Of a DNA stretch of 64,000 bases, positions 9,380 to 18,338 are shown piece by piece. Origin of the DNA: Amphritea balenae. GTDB lineage: Bacteria > Pseudomonadota > Gammaproteobacteria > Pseudomonadales > Balneatricaceae. The position numbers and the translations under genes are program-made. The notes under the pieces are model-generated. The model was not told where the DNA came from and ran no database searches. It saw nothing but the letters and a program-made list of their open reading frames with translations. Every line of letters begins with the position of its first letter. Positions within the stretch are counted from its first letter, which is position 1. The stretch is taken from NCBI RefSeq assembly GCF_003858655.1, contig NZ_RQXV01000001.1, positions 434,001 to 498,000 of the forward strand, read 5' to 3'.

Positions 9380-9781
9380 TTAACTCACTAACCAGACTTC
9401 CCGAGCCCATTCTTCAATCGAGGTCCACTCTTCTACTTCGCCGCTCTCAGGTGTCCAGTATACAACCTCGCCTTCAATGGTAACCGCATAGAAGCCTCCA
9501 TCGTGTGCGCAGATAGGTGTTTGCTCACGGGATAGTCCGAGCGACCAGGCATAAGCTGCCACTTCTGGAAGGTAAGTATGAGAACCCGGATCAGCGACCG
9601 TTACCGGTTCCAGTGAGCCACAGATCACATCGCTGACTTTCAGCAGGTACTCTTTAAACTCAGGATGCAAAGGCACACAGATCGCTTCTTCAGCTTCAAT
9701 AATGTCATCAAAATCCGGTAGTTCCAGTGGCATTGCCACCGCAACATTAGCATCGCGCAGCGCATCTATTACATCTTGCAT
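9380..9781 (-). CDS. SMI1/KNR4 (SUKH)-like protein
   Basis: This 133-residue acidic soluble protein has the SMI1/KNR4 fold pattern: an N-terminal helix, then a P-x-F-x-x-Y-L stretch (HPEFKEYLLKVS), and a C-terminal EVVYWTPESGEVEEW strand pair followed by SIEEWAREVW. SUKH proteins are often immunity proteins in contact-dependent toxin systems, but solitary housekeeping members also exist. No toxin gene is nearby. It lies 44 bp downstream of the peroxiredoxin gene on the same strand, so the two may be cotranscribed. Function is unknown. Confidence 0.7.
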   Translation of the reverse strand: MQDVIDALRDANVAVAMPLELPDFDDIIEAEEAICVPLHPEFKEYLLKVSDVICGSLEPVTVADPGSHTYLPEVAAYAWSLGLSREQTPICAHDGGFYAVTIEGEVVYWTPESGEVEEWTSIEEWAREVWLVS

Positions 9782-9825
9782 AGCAGTTCCGTCGTTTACA
9801 GGTCAGTTAAAAAGCGGCGAGTATA

Positions 9826-10299
9826 TCAAAGCAGATCAAGAATCGCTTCCGCGCTGCTGACTTCAAACTGTTTAGGCTGCTCGATATTAAGTGCGGTCAC
9901 TACCCCATCTTCAATGATCATGGCATAACGGCGTGAACGAATACCGCCAAATGAACCACTGTCCATTTCCAGCCCCAGTGCTTTAGTCAGTTCAGCACCA
10001 CCATCGGCAACCATGGTAATCTGATCCGCATTTTGTACTTCAGACCAGGCTTTCATAACAAAAGCATCATTAACCGACAGGCAGGCAATAGTATCAACGC
10101 CTTTAGCGTATATTTTATCTGCATTAACCACATAACCCGGCAGATGGGATGCAGAACAGGTTGGGGTAAATGCCCCCGGTAGCGCAAAGAGCACAACCTT
10201 TTTACCAGCGCAAAGCTGATCTGAACTAACCGCCTCGGTTGCTCCTGCCAATACTGTGCTGATGCTGACCGCTGGAATTTTATCGCCTACATTAATCAT
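9826..10299 (-). CDS. Prx5-type peroxiredoxin
   Basis: This 157-residue peroxiredoxin of the Prx5/AhpE-like redoxin group has the catalytic motif PGAFTPTCSASHLPGY, with peroxidatic Cys at about 49, and the conserved R in GIRSRRYAMIIEDG. It reduces peroxides in the cytoplasm using glutaredoxin or thioredoxin. I chose the ATG at 10299 because AAGG lies about 9 nt upstream; a GTG three codons earlier is less likely. It is probably in an operon with the downstream SUKH gene. Confidence 0.93.
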   Translation of the reverse strand: MINVGDKIPAVSISTVLAGATEAVSSDQLCAGKKVVLFALPGAFTPTCSASHLPGYVVNADKIYAKGVDTIACLSVNDAFVMKAWSEVQNADQITMVADGGAELTKALGLEMDSGSFGGIRSRRYAMIIEDGVVTALNIEQPKQFEVSSAEAILDLL

Positions 10300-10445
10300 T
10301 TTGACCACCCTTACGTTATTTCAATCAACCGATCGATACCCGCGTCATTGTATATGGCAAAGCAAAATATACATACGATAAGCTATTTTGCTCGGTTCAA
10401 TATTTCTTTCCTGATAAGGTTTTAATTGAATCGAGCATTAATTAT

Positions 10446-11057
10446 TCAACTATAGGCCCGGATAAACATATCGACACTGTCGTGAATATATTTTTGATGC
10501 GCCTCTTCACTAAGCCGCTCTTCAATATTCAGTTCAACCCGCATACGCTGCTCACCCTGCATCATTAACAGGAACTGTACTGCTGCAGTATGTGAATCAG
10601 CAATCTTTAACACACCCATTTGCTGGTATGCTGCCATCATTTTAGCCACTTCAGCAATCACTTGCTTTGGGCCGGCAGTATGAAACATACGCGCGACATG
10701 GGGATAACTCTCTGCTTGCGAGACACAGGTTCGATAGACATTGACTGCTTCATTAGACAAAATCAGTGCCGAGAACCGCTGCGCCAGCGTGATTAAAGAA
10801 GCCCGCAGCTGAGCCGGATCAAGATCAACTACACCTACTGTTGCCAGATCATAGGCAATACATTTTTTGTTAATTGCGGCAACAAACAGTTCATCCTTAT
10901 TGCCAAAGTGGCTATAGACAGTCTGTTTCGAAACCCCGGCCTCTTTAGCTACCATATCCATACTTGTACTTTGAAAGCCTTTCTCGGTAAACAGCTGCTC
11001 AGCAGCGGCCAGAATCAGGCTACGTTTTTCTTCACTTTTACTGCGCGGTTTATTCAT
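10446..11057 (-). CDS. TetR-family repressor, probably of the adjacent RND pump
   Basis: This 203-residue TetR-type regulator has an N-terminal HTH (ILAAAEQLFTEKGFQSTSMD, then AGVSKQTVYSHFGNKDELF at about 42-60) and a C-terminal ligand domain of the AefR type. It is divergent from the RND adaptor gene. The shared promoter region carries a perfect 19-bp palindrome plus a second partial one, which fits autoregulation and pump repression. Confidence 0.9.
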   Translation of the reverse strand: MNKPRSKSEEKRSLILAAAEQLFTEKGFQSTSMDMVAKEAGVSKQTVYSHFGNKDELFVAAINKKCIAYDLATVGVVDLDPAQLRASLITLAQRFSALILSNEAVNVYRTCVSQAESYPHVARMFHTAGPKQVIAEVAKMMAAYQQMGVLKIADSHTAAVQFLLMMQGEQRMRVELNIEERLSEEAHQKYIHDSVDMFIRAYS

Positions 11058-11104
11058 AGACGACCTTTTATTATGAATAGCGTTCCTATCTATTTTATCT
11101 AATC

Positions 11105-11150
11105 AAACTGGACAGTCCAGTTTTATAAAACTAGACTAGACTGACTAGTC
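11105..11150. promoter_or_regulatory. Palindromic operator region between tetR and RND genes
   Basis: AAACTGGACAGTCCAGTTT at 11105-11123 is a perfect 19-bp palindrome about its central base. A second element at 11133-11149 has arms GACTAG/CTAGTC. Both lie in the intergenic space between the divergent tetR-type and RND genes and are the likely binding sites of the TetR protein. Confidence 0.7.
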
Positions 11151-11177
11151 CACTTTAACTCCTGTGCTGTGATTCCT

Positions 11178-12314
11178 ATGACTACCTACAAATTCGCTTT
11201 CATTACTATCAAACTGGTGACTCTGACAACACTTTCAGTGTTGCTCAGTGGCTGTAACCTTAATGAAGAAGAAATCAAAAACGATCAACCTTACTACCAT
11301 CTGGCACAGGGGATTAAGCTGATACAACAGGATGGTTACCAGGTGAGACGCCAATATATAGGCAGCGTCCAGGTTAATCAGAATGCCAGTATAGGCTTTG
11401 AACTGGCGGGTAAAGTTGCCGATATTTATATTGACGCCGGTGAAGCTGTCACCCAGGGAACTATTTTGGCGACACAAGATGTCCAGTTATTAAATATTGA
11501 GCGTAAAGAACTGCAGGCCCAGCTACGCCAGAATCAGGCAGATATCAATCTGGTAATTAACAATCTGAAACGCCTGCGCACCTTGAATAGCCGCGGTTAC
11601 GCATCAGAGCAAAGTATTGACGAACTACAGGCCAGACAGAAAGCGTTGACGGCAAACCGGCAGCGAATTAGCGCCTCGCTAAACGCGAATCAATTGCGGA
11701 TTGAAAAATCCACCCTGATTGCCCCGTTCGATGGCACTATCAGTCAGCGTCATGTTGACCGTGGAGAAGTGATTAAAGCTGGCAGTCCGGCATTCACTCT
11801 GCTGCAACAAGGGGGAGCTGAAGTAAAAGTTGGCGTGCCAGTCAAGACTCTGCCTCAGCTTAAACAGCAACAGGAGATCAGTATTACGATCAATAAAATA
11901 AGCTACCCCGCACGGCTGATTACTCAGGGTTCCGATGTCAATCAGATTACCCGTACGGTCCAGTTACGCTTTGCCCTCCCTGCCAACAATACAGCCGTTA
12001 ATGGTGAACTGGCATATCTGCAATTACCGCAACAGTACCCGCAACAAGGATTCTGGGTTCCGCTTTCTGCATTGACCGATACCGTGCGCGGGTTATGGAC
12101 CGTCTATCAATTACAACCAACGGACGATCCCGGTTTATTCCAGCTGGAAGCACGCAATATCAAAGTACTATATAGCACTGCTACAGATGCTTACATCACC
12201 GGAGCCTTGCACGCTGGCAACCATATTCTGGCGGTAGGCACTCAACGACTTGTCGCTGGCCAATTAGTCCGCGCTAGCCTGCCGGGTGAAATACTGGAGG
12301 TAAGCAAGCAATGA
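11178..12314 (+). CDS. RND efflux periplasmic adaptor (lipoprotein)
   Basis: This membrane-fusion protein of about 378 residues has an N-terminal lipoprotein signal ending in the lipobox LLSG-C. A barrel-sandwich half follows (FELAGKVADIYIDAGEAVTQG), then a helical hairpin (about 105-165), the second lipoyl half (STLIAPFDGTISQRHVDRGEVI), and a beta-barrel. It links an inner-membrane RND pump to an outer-membrane channel. The stop overlaps the start of the RND gene (ATGA). Neither ATG 11178 nor GTG 11169 has a clear Shine-Dalgarno. No TolC-type gene is in the window. Confidence 0.9.
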   Translation: MTTYKFAFITIKLVTLTTLSVLLSGCNLNEEEIKNDQPYYHLAQGIKLIQQDGYQVRRQYIGSVQVNQNASIGFELAGKVADIYIDAGEAVTQGTILATQDVQLLNIERKELQAQLRQNQADINLVINNLKRLRTLNSRGYASEQSIDELQARQKALTANRQRISASLNANQLRIEKSTLIAPFDGTISQRHVDRGEVIKAGSPAFTLLQQGGAEVKVGVPVKTLPQLKQQQEISITINKISYPARLITQGSDVNQITRTVQLRFALPANNTAVNGELAYLQLPQQYPQQGFWVPLSALTDTVRGLWTVYQLQPTDDPGLFQLEARNIKVLYSTATDAYITGALHAGNHILAVGTQRLVAGQLVRASLPGEILEVSKQ

Positions 12315-15300
12315 TCCGTCAGACACTTGAAAATGGACGCCTGTTAAGCCTGGTGATTGTTCTACTTCTGGTCGCGGGACTTGGTTCCCTCTCCACACTC
12401 CCCCGTAGCGAAGATCCCCGTATAACCAAGCGTGATGCTACCGTCATTACAAACCTACCTGGTGCCAGTGCTGAACGGGTTGAAGCTCTACTAACTGATC
12501 CGATCGAGAACCGGCTTCGCAAGCTACCACAGATACAACTAATCCGCTCGACTTCGCGTCCGGAAAATTCGGTAATCAGTATCAAACTGAACGATAGCAT
12601 CACTGAACCTGATATCGTCTGGTCTCGAGTCAGGGACCAGCTGAGGGATGTTTATTCTGAGCTGCCATCCGGCGCCAGCCCCCCCAAACTGGATGACGAT
12701 CATGGCTATGCTTTCGCCCACCTGATCGCCCTGAAGTGGAACGGTGCAGGAGTAGCCGATCTGGCCACTCTGGGACGTTATGGTAAAGAGTTACAAAACC
12801 GTTTAAGAGTGTTACCTGGCACTGATTTTGTTGAAATCATCGGCGAACCCGATGAAGAAATTCTGGTAGAAGTTGACCCAGGCCTGGCAGGAAAACTGCA
12901 ACTGTCAGCAGAGAGCATTGCCCAAAGCCTGGCCGCTGCAGATGCTAAAGTGGCAGCAGGTCAGCTATATAACCAGCAAAACCAGTTTCAACTGGAACTG
13001 ACCGGCGCGCTGGACTCGGTTGACAGAATTCGACAGATCCCCCTGCTCAGCGACGCTAACGGTTTTATATTCCGGGTAAATGACCTTGCCGAAGTTCGCC
13101 AACAGGTCAAGTGGCCGCCCCGCGAAATTGCACTGATTGATAAGAACCCAGCCGTCGTAGTGGGCGTGCGTATGCTACCCGGTCTACGGCTGGACAAATG
13201 GAGCCAGTCAGTCACCAATGAACTAGAACAATTCCGGTCACTTCTGCCCGGCAATATCGCTATGGAATTATTGTTTGATCAGAACCACTACACTGAAACC
13301 AGGCTGGGTGAACTGATCAATAACATCCTCATCGGTTTTCTTATCATTGTCAGTGTACTTCTGATAACACTGGGCTGGCGCTCGGCGCTTATCGTATCGC
13401 TATCACTGCCACTGACTGTGCTCTTCACCCTCACCTGCATGAATTATTACGGTTTACCGATTCATCAGATGTCAGTGACCGGTCTGGTCGTTGCGCTGGG
13501 TATTATGGTGGACAACGCCATCGTCATGACCGATTCGATCCAGCAACGGCGCCAGCAAGGCATTGCCGCCGCAACCGCTGTCATTGAATCGGTACAACAC
13601 CTCTGGATTCCTCTGTTGGGTTCGACCCTGACAACGATTCTTGCCTTTATGCCGATCGTTATCATGCCCGGTCCTGCCGGCGAGTTTGTTAGCGGAATAG
13701 CTCTCAGCGTTATCTTCTCACTGATCGGTTCCTACCTTATATCACACACGATAGTGGCCGGACTGGCAGGTCGCTTTATTCCACAGGAAGCTAAACAGAC
13801 CTATCACTGGAGTCAGCACGGCGTTGAATTCAAGTGTGTCAGTGATTTGTTCAGCCGATCTCTATCCTGGGCCCTAAATGCCCCTAAATTGGCAATAGCA
13901 CTGGTTTTAATATTGCCAGTCAGCGGGTTTATCGGCGCTAAGCAATTAACCGAGCAATTTTTTCCGCCATCAGACCGGAATATGTTTCAGATTGAAGTCT
14001 ACCTGCCGGTACAATCCAGCATCATGGCAACACAACAGGTTGCCAGACAGATATCAGCACTACTCGAACAGAAAGACGGCATCGAACATGCCCGCTGGTT
14101 TATCGGTAACAATGCACCTTCGTTTTACTACAATATGGTTCCCCGTCAGCAGGGGGCTCAGAATTACGCTCAGGGAATGATTACCACCACCAATTTTACG
14201 ACCGCCAACCGGCTGATGCCGTTGCTTCAGCTAGAGCTGGATGACAACTTTCCGGGCGCACAAATTCTGGTCAGAAAGCTTGAACAGGGACCACCATTTA
14301 ATGCTCCGGTTGAGTTACGTATCTATGGCGCTAATCTGGATACACTCAAACAACTGGGTGATGAAGCCCGTCGAATACTACTTAAAACCGATCAGGTCGT
14401 GCATACCCGGGCTACCCTGCAACCAGGCATTCCCAAGGTATGGCTAAAGGCCGATGAAGATGCCAGCCACCTGAGCGGCTTCACCCTGACCGAAATGGCA
14501 GGCCAGCTGCAATCCTCACTGAACGGACAGCTTGGCGGTTCAGTTCTGGAAGTAACTGAATCGATTCCGGTGCGTGTGCGCGTTTCTGACGATCAGCGCC
14601 AGGACCTGCAGGACCTGACCAACTTCAGTCTCACTAAGCCCGGCAGCCAGAATAACATTCCCCTGTCGGCACTGGCTGAAACCGAACTACGCCCCGGTCG
14701 GGGAGCCATTCCGCGGCGCAATGGGGTACGTGTCAATGTTATCGAGGGCTATATACGTGCCGGAGTCCTGCCCTCAACAGTGTTGAGCAACTATTCCAAC
14801 CGGCTCGAAGCCGAGGGTTTTATCCTGCCACCCGGATATCGGATGGAAATTGGTGGCGAGTCAGCCGAGCGTAATAAGGCTGTCGGCAAACTGCTGGCCA
14901 ATGTTGGCATTATTTTCGTGCTGTTGATCACCGTGGTCGTACTGTCGTTTAACTCTTTCCGGATCAGCACCCTGATTTTCCTTGCGGCATTCCAGTCTAT
15001 AGGGTTAGGACTGCTCAGTGTATTTCTGTTCAGTTATCCGTTTGGTTTCACTGTAATTATCGCCCTGCTCGGTTTAATGGGTCTGGCTATCAACGCCGCA
15101 ATCGTTATCCTGGCGGAACTGAAAGCTGATCCGGATGCAATCCGCGGTGACAAACAGGCCATCAGTCGTGCAGTTCTCAGCTGTACCCGCCATATTACCT
15201 CCACCACTATTACCACGGTGGGCGGTTTTACACCGCTGATTCTGGCCGGTGGTGGTTTCTGGCCTCCGTTCGCGGTTGCTATCGCTGGTGGTACCTTACT

Positions 15301-15415
15301 CACGACTCTGCTGTCTTTCTACTTTGTCCCTGCAGCGTTCCTGATGATGAGCCGTCGTAAAGCTTTCGAGCAAAGCAAAGGGGCCGGGGTTGACGTCGAA
15401 GGGAAAGCTGCCTGA
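12311..15415 (+). CDS. RND-family efflux pump subunit
   Basis: At 1034 residues this has AcrB-like size and layout: TM1 at the N-terminus, a large periplasmic domain, TM2-6 from about residue 335, a second periplasmic loop, and TM8-12 near the C-terminus. The TM4 proton-relay region contains ALGIMVDNAIVMTD, as in HAE-type pumps. It belongs to the AcrB/AcrD/AcrF superfamily and exports hydrophobic compounds by proton antiport. It is translationally coupled to the adaptor gene by a 4-bp overlap. It converges on hypX with 11 bp between the stops. Confidence 0.92.
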   Translation: MIRQTLENGRLLSLVIVLLLVAGLGSLSTLPRSEDPRITKRDATVITNLPGASAERVEALLTDPIENRLRKLPQIQLIRSTSRPENSVISIKLNDSITEPDIVWSRVRDQLRDVYSELPSGASPPKLDDDHGYAFAHLIALKWNGAGVADLATLGRYGKELQNRLRVLPGTDFVEIIGEPDEEILVEVDPGLAGKLQLSAESIAQSLAAADAKVAAGQLYNQQNQFQLELTGALDSVDRIRQIPLLSDANGFIFRVNDLAEVRQQVKWPPREIALIDKNPAVVVGVRMLPGLRLDKWSQSVTNELEQFRSLLPGNIAMELLFDQNHYTETRLGELINNILIGFLIIVSVLLITLGWRSALIVSLSLPLTVLFTLTCMNYYGLPIHQMSVTGLVVALGIMVDNAIVMTDSIQQRRQQGIAAATAVIESVQHLWIPLLGSTLTTILAFMPIVIMPGPAGEFVSGIALSVIFSLIGSYLISHTIVAGLAGRFIPQEAKQTYHWSQHGVEFKCVSDLFSRSLSWALNAPKLAIALVLILPVSGFIGAKQLTEQFFPPSDRNMFQIEVYLPVQSSIMATQQVARQISALLEQKDGIEHARWFIGNNAPSFYYNMVPRQQGAQNYAQGMITTTNFTTANRLMPLLQLELDDNFPGAQILVRKLEQGPPFNAPVELRIYGANLDTLKQLGDEARRILLKTDQVVHTRATLQPGIPKVWLKADEDASHLSGFTLTEMAGQLQSSLNGQLGGSVLEVTESIPVRVRVSDDQRQDLQDLTNFSLTKPGSQNNIPLSALAETELRPGRGAIPRRNGVRVNVIEGYIRAGVLPSTVLSNYSNRLEAEGFILPPGYRMEIGGESAERNKAVGKLLANVGIIFVLLITVVVLSFNSFRISTLIFLAAFQSIGLGLLSVFLFSYPFGFTVIIALLGLMGLAINAAIVILAELKADPDAIRGDKQAISRAVLSCTRHITSTTITTVGGFTPLILAGGGFWPPFAVAIAGGTLLTTLLSFYFVPAAFLMMSRRKAFEQSKGAGVDVEGKAA

Positions 15416-15426
15416 AGAGGCTCAGC

Positions 15427-17160
15427 CTATAACTTTCTATGGCAAGCCAGCCAGGACGGCGTTCTGGCTTTAGGCAGCTTTTCAACAAAATGATAACGGG
15501 CGACATGGTAGCTGGGATCAAAGCCATAGAAGTTTAGTTTCATCTTCTTTAGCTCTTCATCCCGGTACGCTTGTAGCGGTTTTTGACTGAAATCATCTGC
15601 CCGATGTTTATTTCGCATAGCCAGAAGATCTGAAAAATCAGGGCCTTCAGCCAGCATTCTGGCCTGATGCATGACCTGAGCAACAAAGGTCTCCCTGTCT
15701 TCACTAATAACCTGATCTATCAGCCCTATCTCCTGTGCTTCGGTTGCGGTAACGGGTAAACGATTCTGCATCAACTGTTTGGCCTGTTGATCACCAACCC
15801 GCTGTGGCAAAAGGTAAGTCCAGTATTCTGAACCATACAGATTACCCATCGAACGATAATGAGGGTTAAGAATAACCGACTCCCGGGCAATAACCCGGTC
15901 AGCAGCCAGCGCCATAAACACACCACCAGCCCCAGCATTGGCCTGCATTGCAGCCAGTATCATCTGGTTCGGTGATTCGATTAATTCCCGGCAAAGGTCG
16001 TTCATCGCATTAATATTACGCCATGATTCATCTGCCGGGCTTTCTGCCGCCTCTATCAGATTGAGATGAATACCGTTAGACCAGAACTCTGAGCCCCCCA
16101 ACAAAACCAAAACCCGAATATCTCTTTGTTTAGCCGCAATTACCGCCTGTTGCAGCCGCTGACACTGTTCAGTCCCCATCGCACCATTATAAAAATCAAA
16201 GTGCAGATAACCTACATGACCGCTCTCCCTATAACAGATCTCCTGCCAGCTATCTTCATCCGTTTCGGCCTCTGGCAGCAACGCTAATTCAGGTACTTTC
16301 AACGACTCAGGAGCATTAGCAAGCGCTTCCGCCAGCTGCAAGGTTGCCGGCAGCTTGAAGCCATGCTCCCCTTCGGCAGGTGTAGCCAAACGCAGATGCG
16401 TCACCCACAAGGCACCATCGATAGTCGCTAAACAGACAGCCCCATCACGGTGACCAATCAACGACCCGGGCTCAGCACTTCTGTCAAGATTCAGGTTATG
16501 CTCCTGATAACCATTAAACAGCGCATAGTCCCGCCCGCCAATATCTGAAACCACACCCGGAACAGAGTCCGCCGCCCTGATTCGACGCAACACTTCATCC
16601 GTTGAGTGCAAAGCCCACTCAATCGTTCTGTCACTCTGCTGCATCAGGCAGTGCCACTGCCCCTGCACGGTTGCTTCTTCGTAATCCAGAGGTGTTGCCT
16701 CACCGCCCGATTCAATACGACTGATCGCCTGTCGAACTGATTCCAGGGCCGCTTCAGTTACCTCATTGCGATACAAGCTACTCTTACTGGCATCACGCAT
16801 ATCAAATTCAGCCGTAGCCCAGATATCGCCAGCATCCATCTCCGCGTCAGCCTGTAAACAGGTCACTCCCCAACGTTGATCACCACGCATAATAGCCCAG
16901 TCCACCGATGAAGGACCACGATCACCAACAATACCCGGATGCACAATCAGGCAACGATGATTCTGCCAGATAGAATCGGGGATTTTACGCTTCAAAAATG
17001 GCGCAATAATCAGCTCGGGCTGAAACAACCCGACCGCCTGCTCTGCCACCGCATCGTTAATATCAAACTCCACCGAGATCTCATGTCCATCACGACGCAG
17101 CTCAACAAACAGTCGTTGAGTCAAAGAGTTAAAACTATGGGTCAGAAACAGGATTTTCAT
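15427..17160 (-). CDS. hypX: HypX/HoxX, CO-generating hydrogenase maturation enzyme
   Basis: This 577-residue two-domain protein has an N-terminal formyl-tetrahydrofolate-binding/formyltransferase-like half (about 1-270, with HPGIVGDRGPSSVDWAI near 74-90) and a C-terminal crotonase-like half (about 310-560). The C-terminal NFYGFDPSYHVARYHFV is typical of HypX. HypX converts formyl-THF via formyl-CoA to CO, which supplies the CO ligand of the [NiFe] site under aerobic conditions. It is the last gene of the hypF-C-D-E-X run, separated from hypE by 131 bp that contains a palindromic element. Its presence implies a hydrogenase that is assembled in air. Confidence 0.93.
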   Translation of the reverse strand: MKILFLTHSFNSLTQRLFVELRRDGHEISVEFDINDAVAEQAVGLFQPELIIAPFLKRKIPDSIWQNHRCLIVHPGIVGDRGPSSVDWAIMRGDQRWGVTCLQADAEMDAGDIWATAEFDMRDASKSSLYRNEVTEAALESVRQAISRIESGGEATPLDYEEATVQGQWHCLMQQSDRTIEWALHSTDEVLRRIRAADSVPGVVSDIGGRDYALFNGYQEHNLNLDRSAEPGSLIGHRDGAVCLATIDGALWVTHLRLATPAEGEHGFKLPATLQLAEALANAPESLKVPELALLPEAETDEDSWQEICYRESGHVGYLHFDFYNGAMGTEQCQRLQQAVIAAKQRDIRVLVLLGGSEFWSNGIHLNLIEAAESPADESWRNINAMNDLCRELIESPNQMILAAMQANAGAGGVFMALAADRVIARESVILNPHYRSMGNLYGSEYWTYLLPQRVGDQQAKQLMQNRLPVTATEAQEIGLIDQVISEDRETFVAQVMHQARMLAEGPDFSDLLAMRNKHRADDFSQKPLQAYRDEELKKMKLNFYGFDPSYHVARYHFVEKLPKARTPSWLACHRKL

Positions 17161-17179
17161 ATTTTACCTAATTAATTTT

Positions 17180-17285
17180 GTCCCAAATAACTGAGGGTTT
17201 GAATGGGATCACCAGGCAAGGCTTAGCGAGCGAAGTTTAGCCCGCTAAACGAGTCGAGCGTAAACGCAGCATGGAGATCACATAC
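17180..17285. repeat. REP-like palindromic element between hypE and hypX
   Basis: The space holds a 16-bp palindrome gtttag-cccg-ctaaac (17235-17250), flanked by agcgagcg and cgagcg blocks and by two gatca-containing ends (gggatcacc; ggagatcac). No ORF is supported here. It looks like a REP-type or small dispersed repeat, but no second copy is in this window. Confidence 0.4.
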
Positions 17286-17291
17286 AAGGTC

Positions 17292-18338
17292 TCAACAGAT
17301 GCGAGGCAGCTGCTCACCATTAATCCAATCCACCATCCGCTTGCCACCAAAGGTCGTTTCCATCTGTACGAACTTCAATGAATCTTCGGTGACATCGCCG
17401 ATAATCGCCGCATCACGACCTTTAGGATGCTCACGCATCACTGCTAACAACTGTTCGGCCTGATCTGCAGGACAAAAGGCGATCAATTTTCCCTCATTAG
17501 CAACATATAGCGGGTCCAGCCCTAAAAATTCACAAGCAGCACTGACCTGAGGCTTAACCGGGATCTGGGCCTCATAGATCTGCATACCCACCCCGGCACT
17601 TTGCGCTATTTCATTCAGAGTTGCAGCCAGACCACCCCGGGTCGGATCCCGCATACAACTAATATCTGGCACAACCTCAACCATCGCCGCGACCAGATCC
17701 TGTAACGACTGACTATCTGATTCAATCGTGGTTTCAAAGCTAAGCCCTTCGCGCAACGACATAATAGCGACACCATGATCACCCAGAGTGCCGGAGACCA
17801 GAATTTTATCGCCAACCGCGACCTGATCACCGGAGATATTTAACCCTTCAGGAACAACTCCCACACCCGTCGTCGTAATAAAACAGCCATCGCCTTTACC
17901 CCGTTCCACCACTTTGGTATCTCCGGTAACAATAGCCACCCCTGCAGCTTCAGCGGCGTGCGCCATCGACTCAACAAGCTGTTTAAGGCTCGACAGCGCA
18001 AAGCCCTCTTCAAGAATAAACCCTGCCGAAAGGTATTTTGGCACCGCTCCCGACATGGCAACATCATTAACAGTGCCATGCACCGATAACGATCCTATAT
18101 CTCCACCGGGGAAAAACAGCGGTGAAATAACATGACTGTCTGTCGCCATCACCACCCGCCCCGCAGGCAGGCTAAAACAGGCCTGATCATTCATTTTATC
18201 CAACCAGGGATTTGAGAACGCCTGAAGAAATAATTCATCGATCAGCTGAGCCATCGCTTTGCCACCACTGCCATGAGCCATCTCAACCCGCCCATTTTCC
18301 AGGTCAAGACGGTGACTATACTGTGAACCTTTGGTCAT
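17292..18338 (-). CDS. hypE: HypE, thiocyanate-forming hydrogenase maturation protein
   Basis: This 348-residue PurM/AIR-synthetase-like protein has an N-terminal ATP site (MAHGSGGKAMAQLI), central GTVNDVAMSGA and RDPTRGGLAA motifs, and the diagnostic C-terminal PRIC. The terminal Cys receives carbamoyl from HypF and is dehydrated to thiocyanate, which donates CN to iron on HypC-HypD. The start overlaps the end of hypD by 4 bp. Length and motifs are normal and the protein looks functional. Confidence 0.97.
   Translation of the reverse strand: MTKGSQYSHRLDLENGRVEMAHGSGGKAMAQLIDELFLQAFSNPWLDKMNDQACFSLPAGRVVMATDSHVISPLFFPGGDIGSLSVHGTVNDVAMSGAVPKYLSAGFILEEGFALSSLKQLVESMAHAAEAAGVAIVTGDTKVVERGKGDGCFITTTGVGVVPEGLNISGDQVAVGDKILVSGTLGDHGVAIMSLREGLSFETTIESDSQSLQDLVAAMVEVVPDISCMRDPTRGGLAATLNEIAQSAGVGMQIYEAQIPVKPQVSAACEFLGLDPLYVANEGKLIAFCPADQAEQLLAVMREHPKGRDAAIIGDVTEDSLKFVQMETTFGGKRMVDWINGEQLPRIC

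Noticed and set aside
9380-9781. SUKH protein as an immunity gene of a toxin system
   Set aside because: No polymorphic toxin, secretion tag or second immunity gene is adjacent; linkage to a peroxiredoxin suggests a solitary member.
11169-11177. GTG start for the RND adaptor
   Set aside because: It adds only three residues before the ATG and has no better ribosome-binding site.
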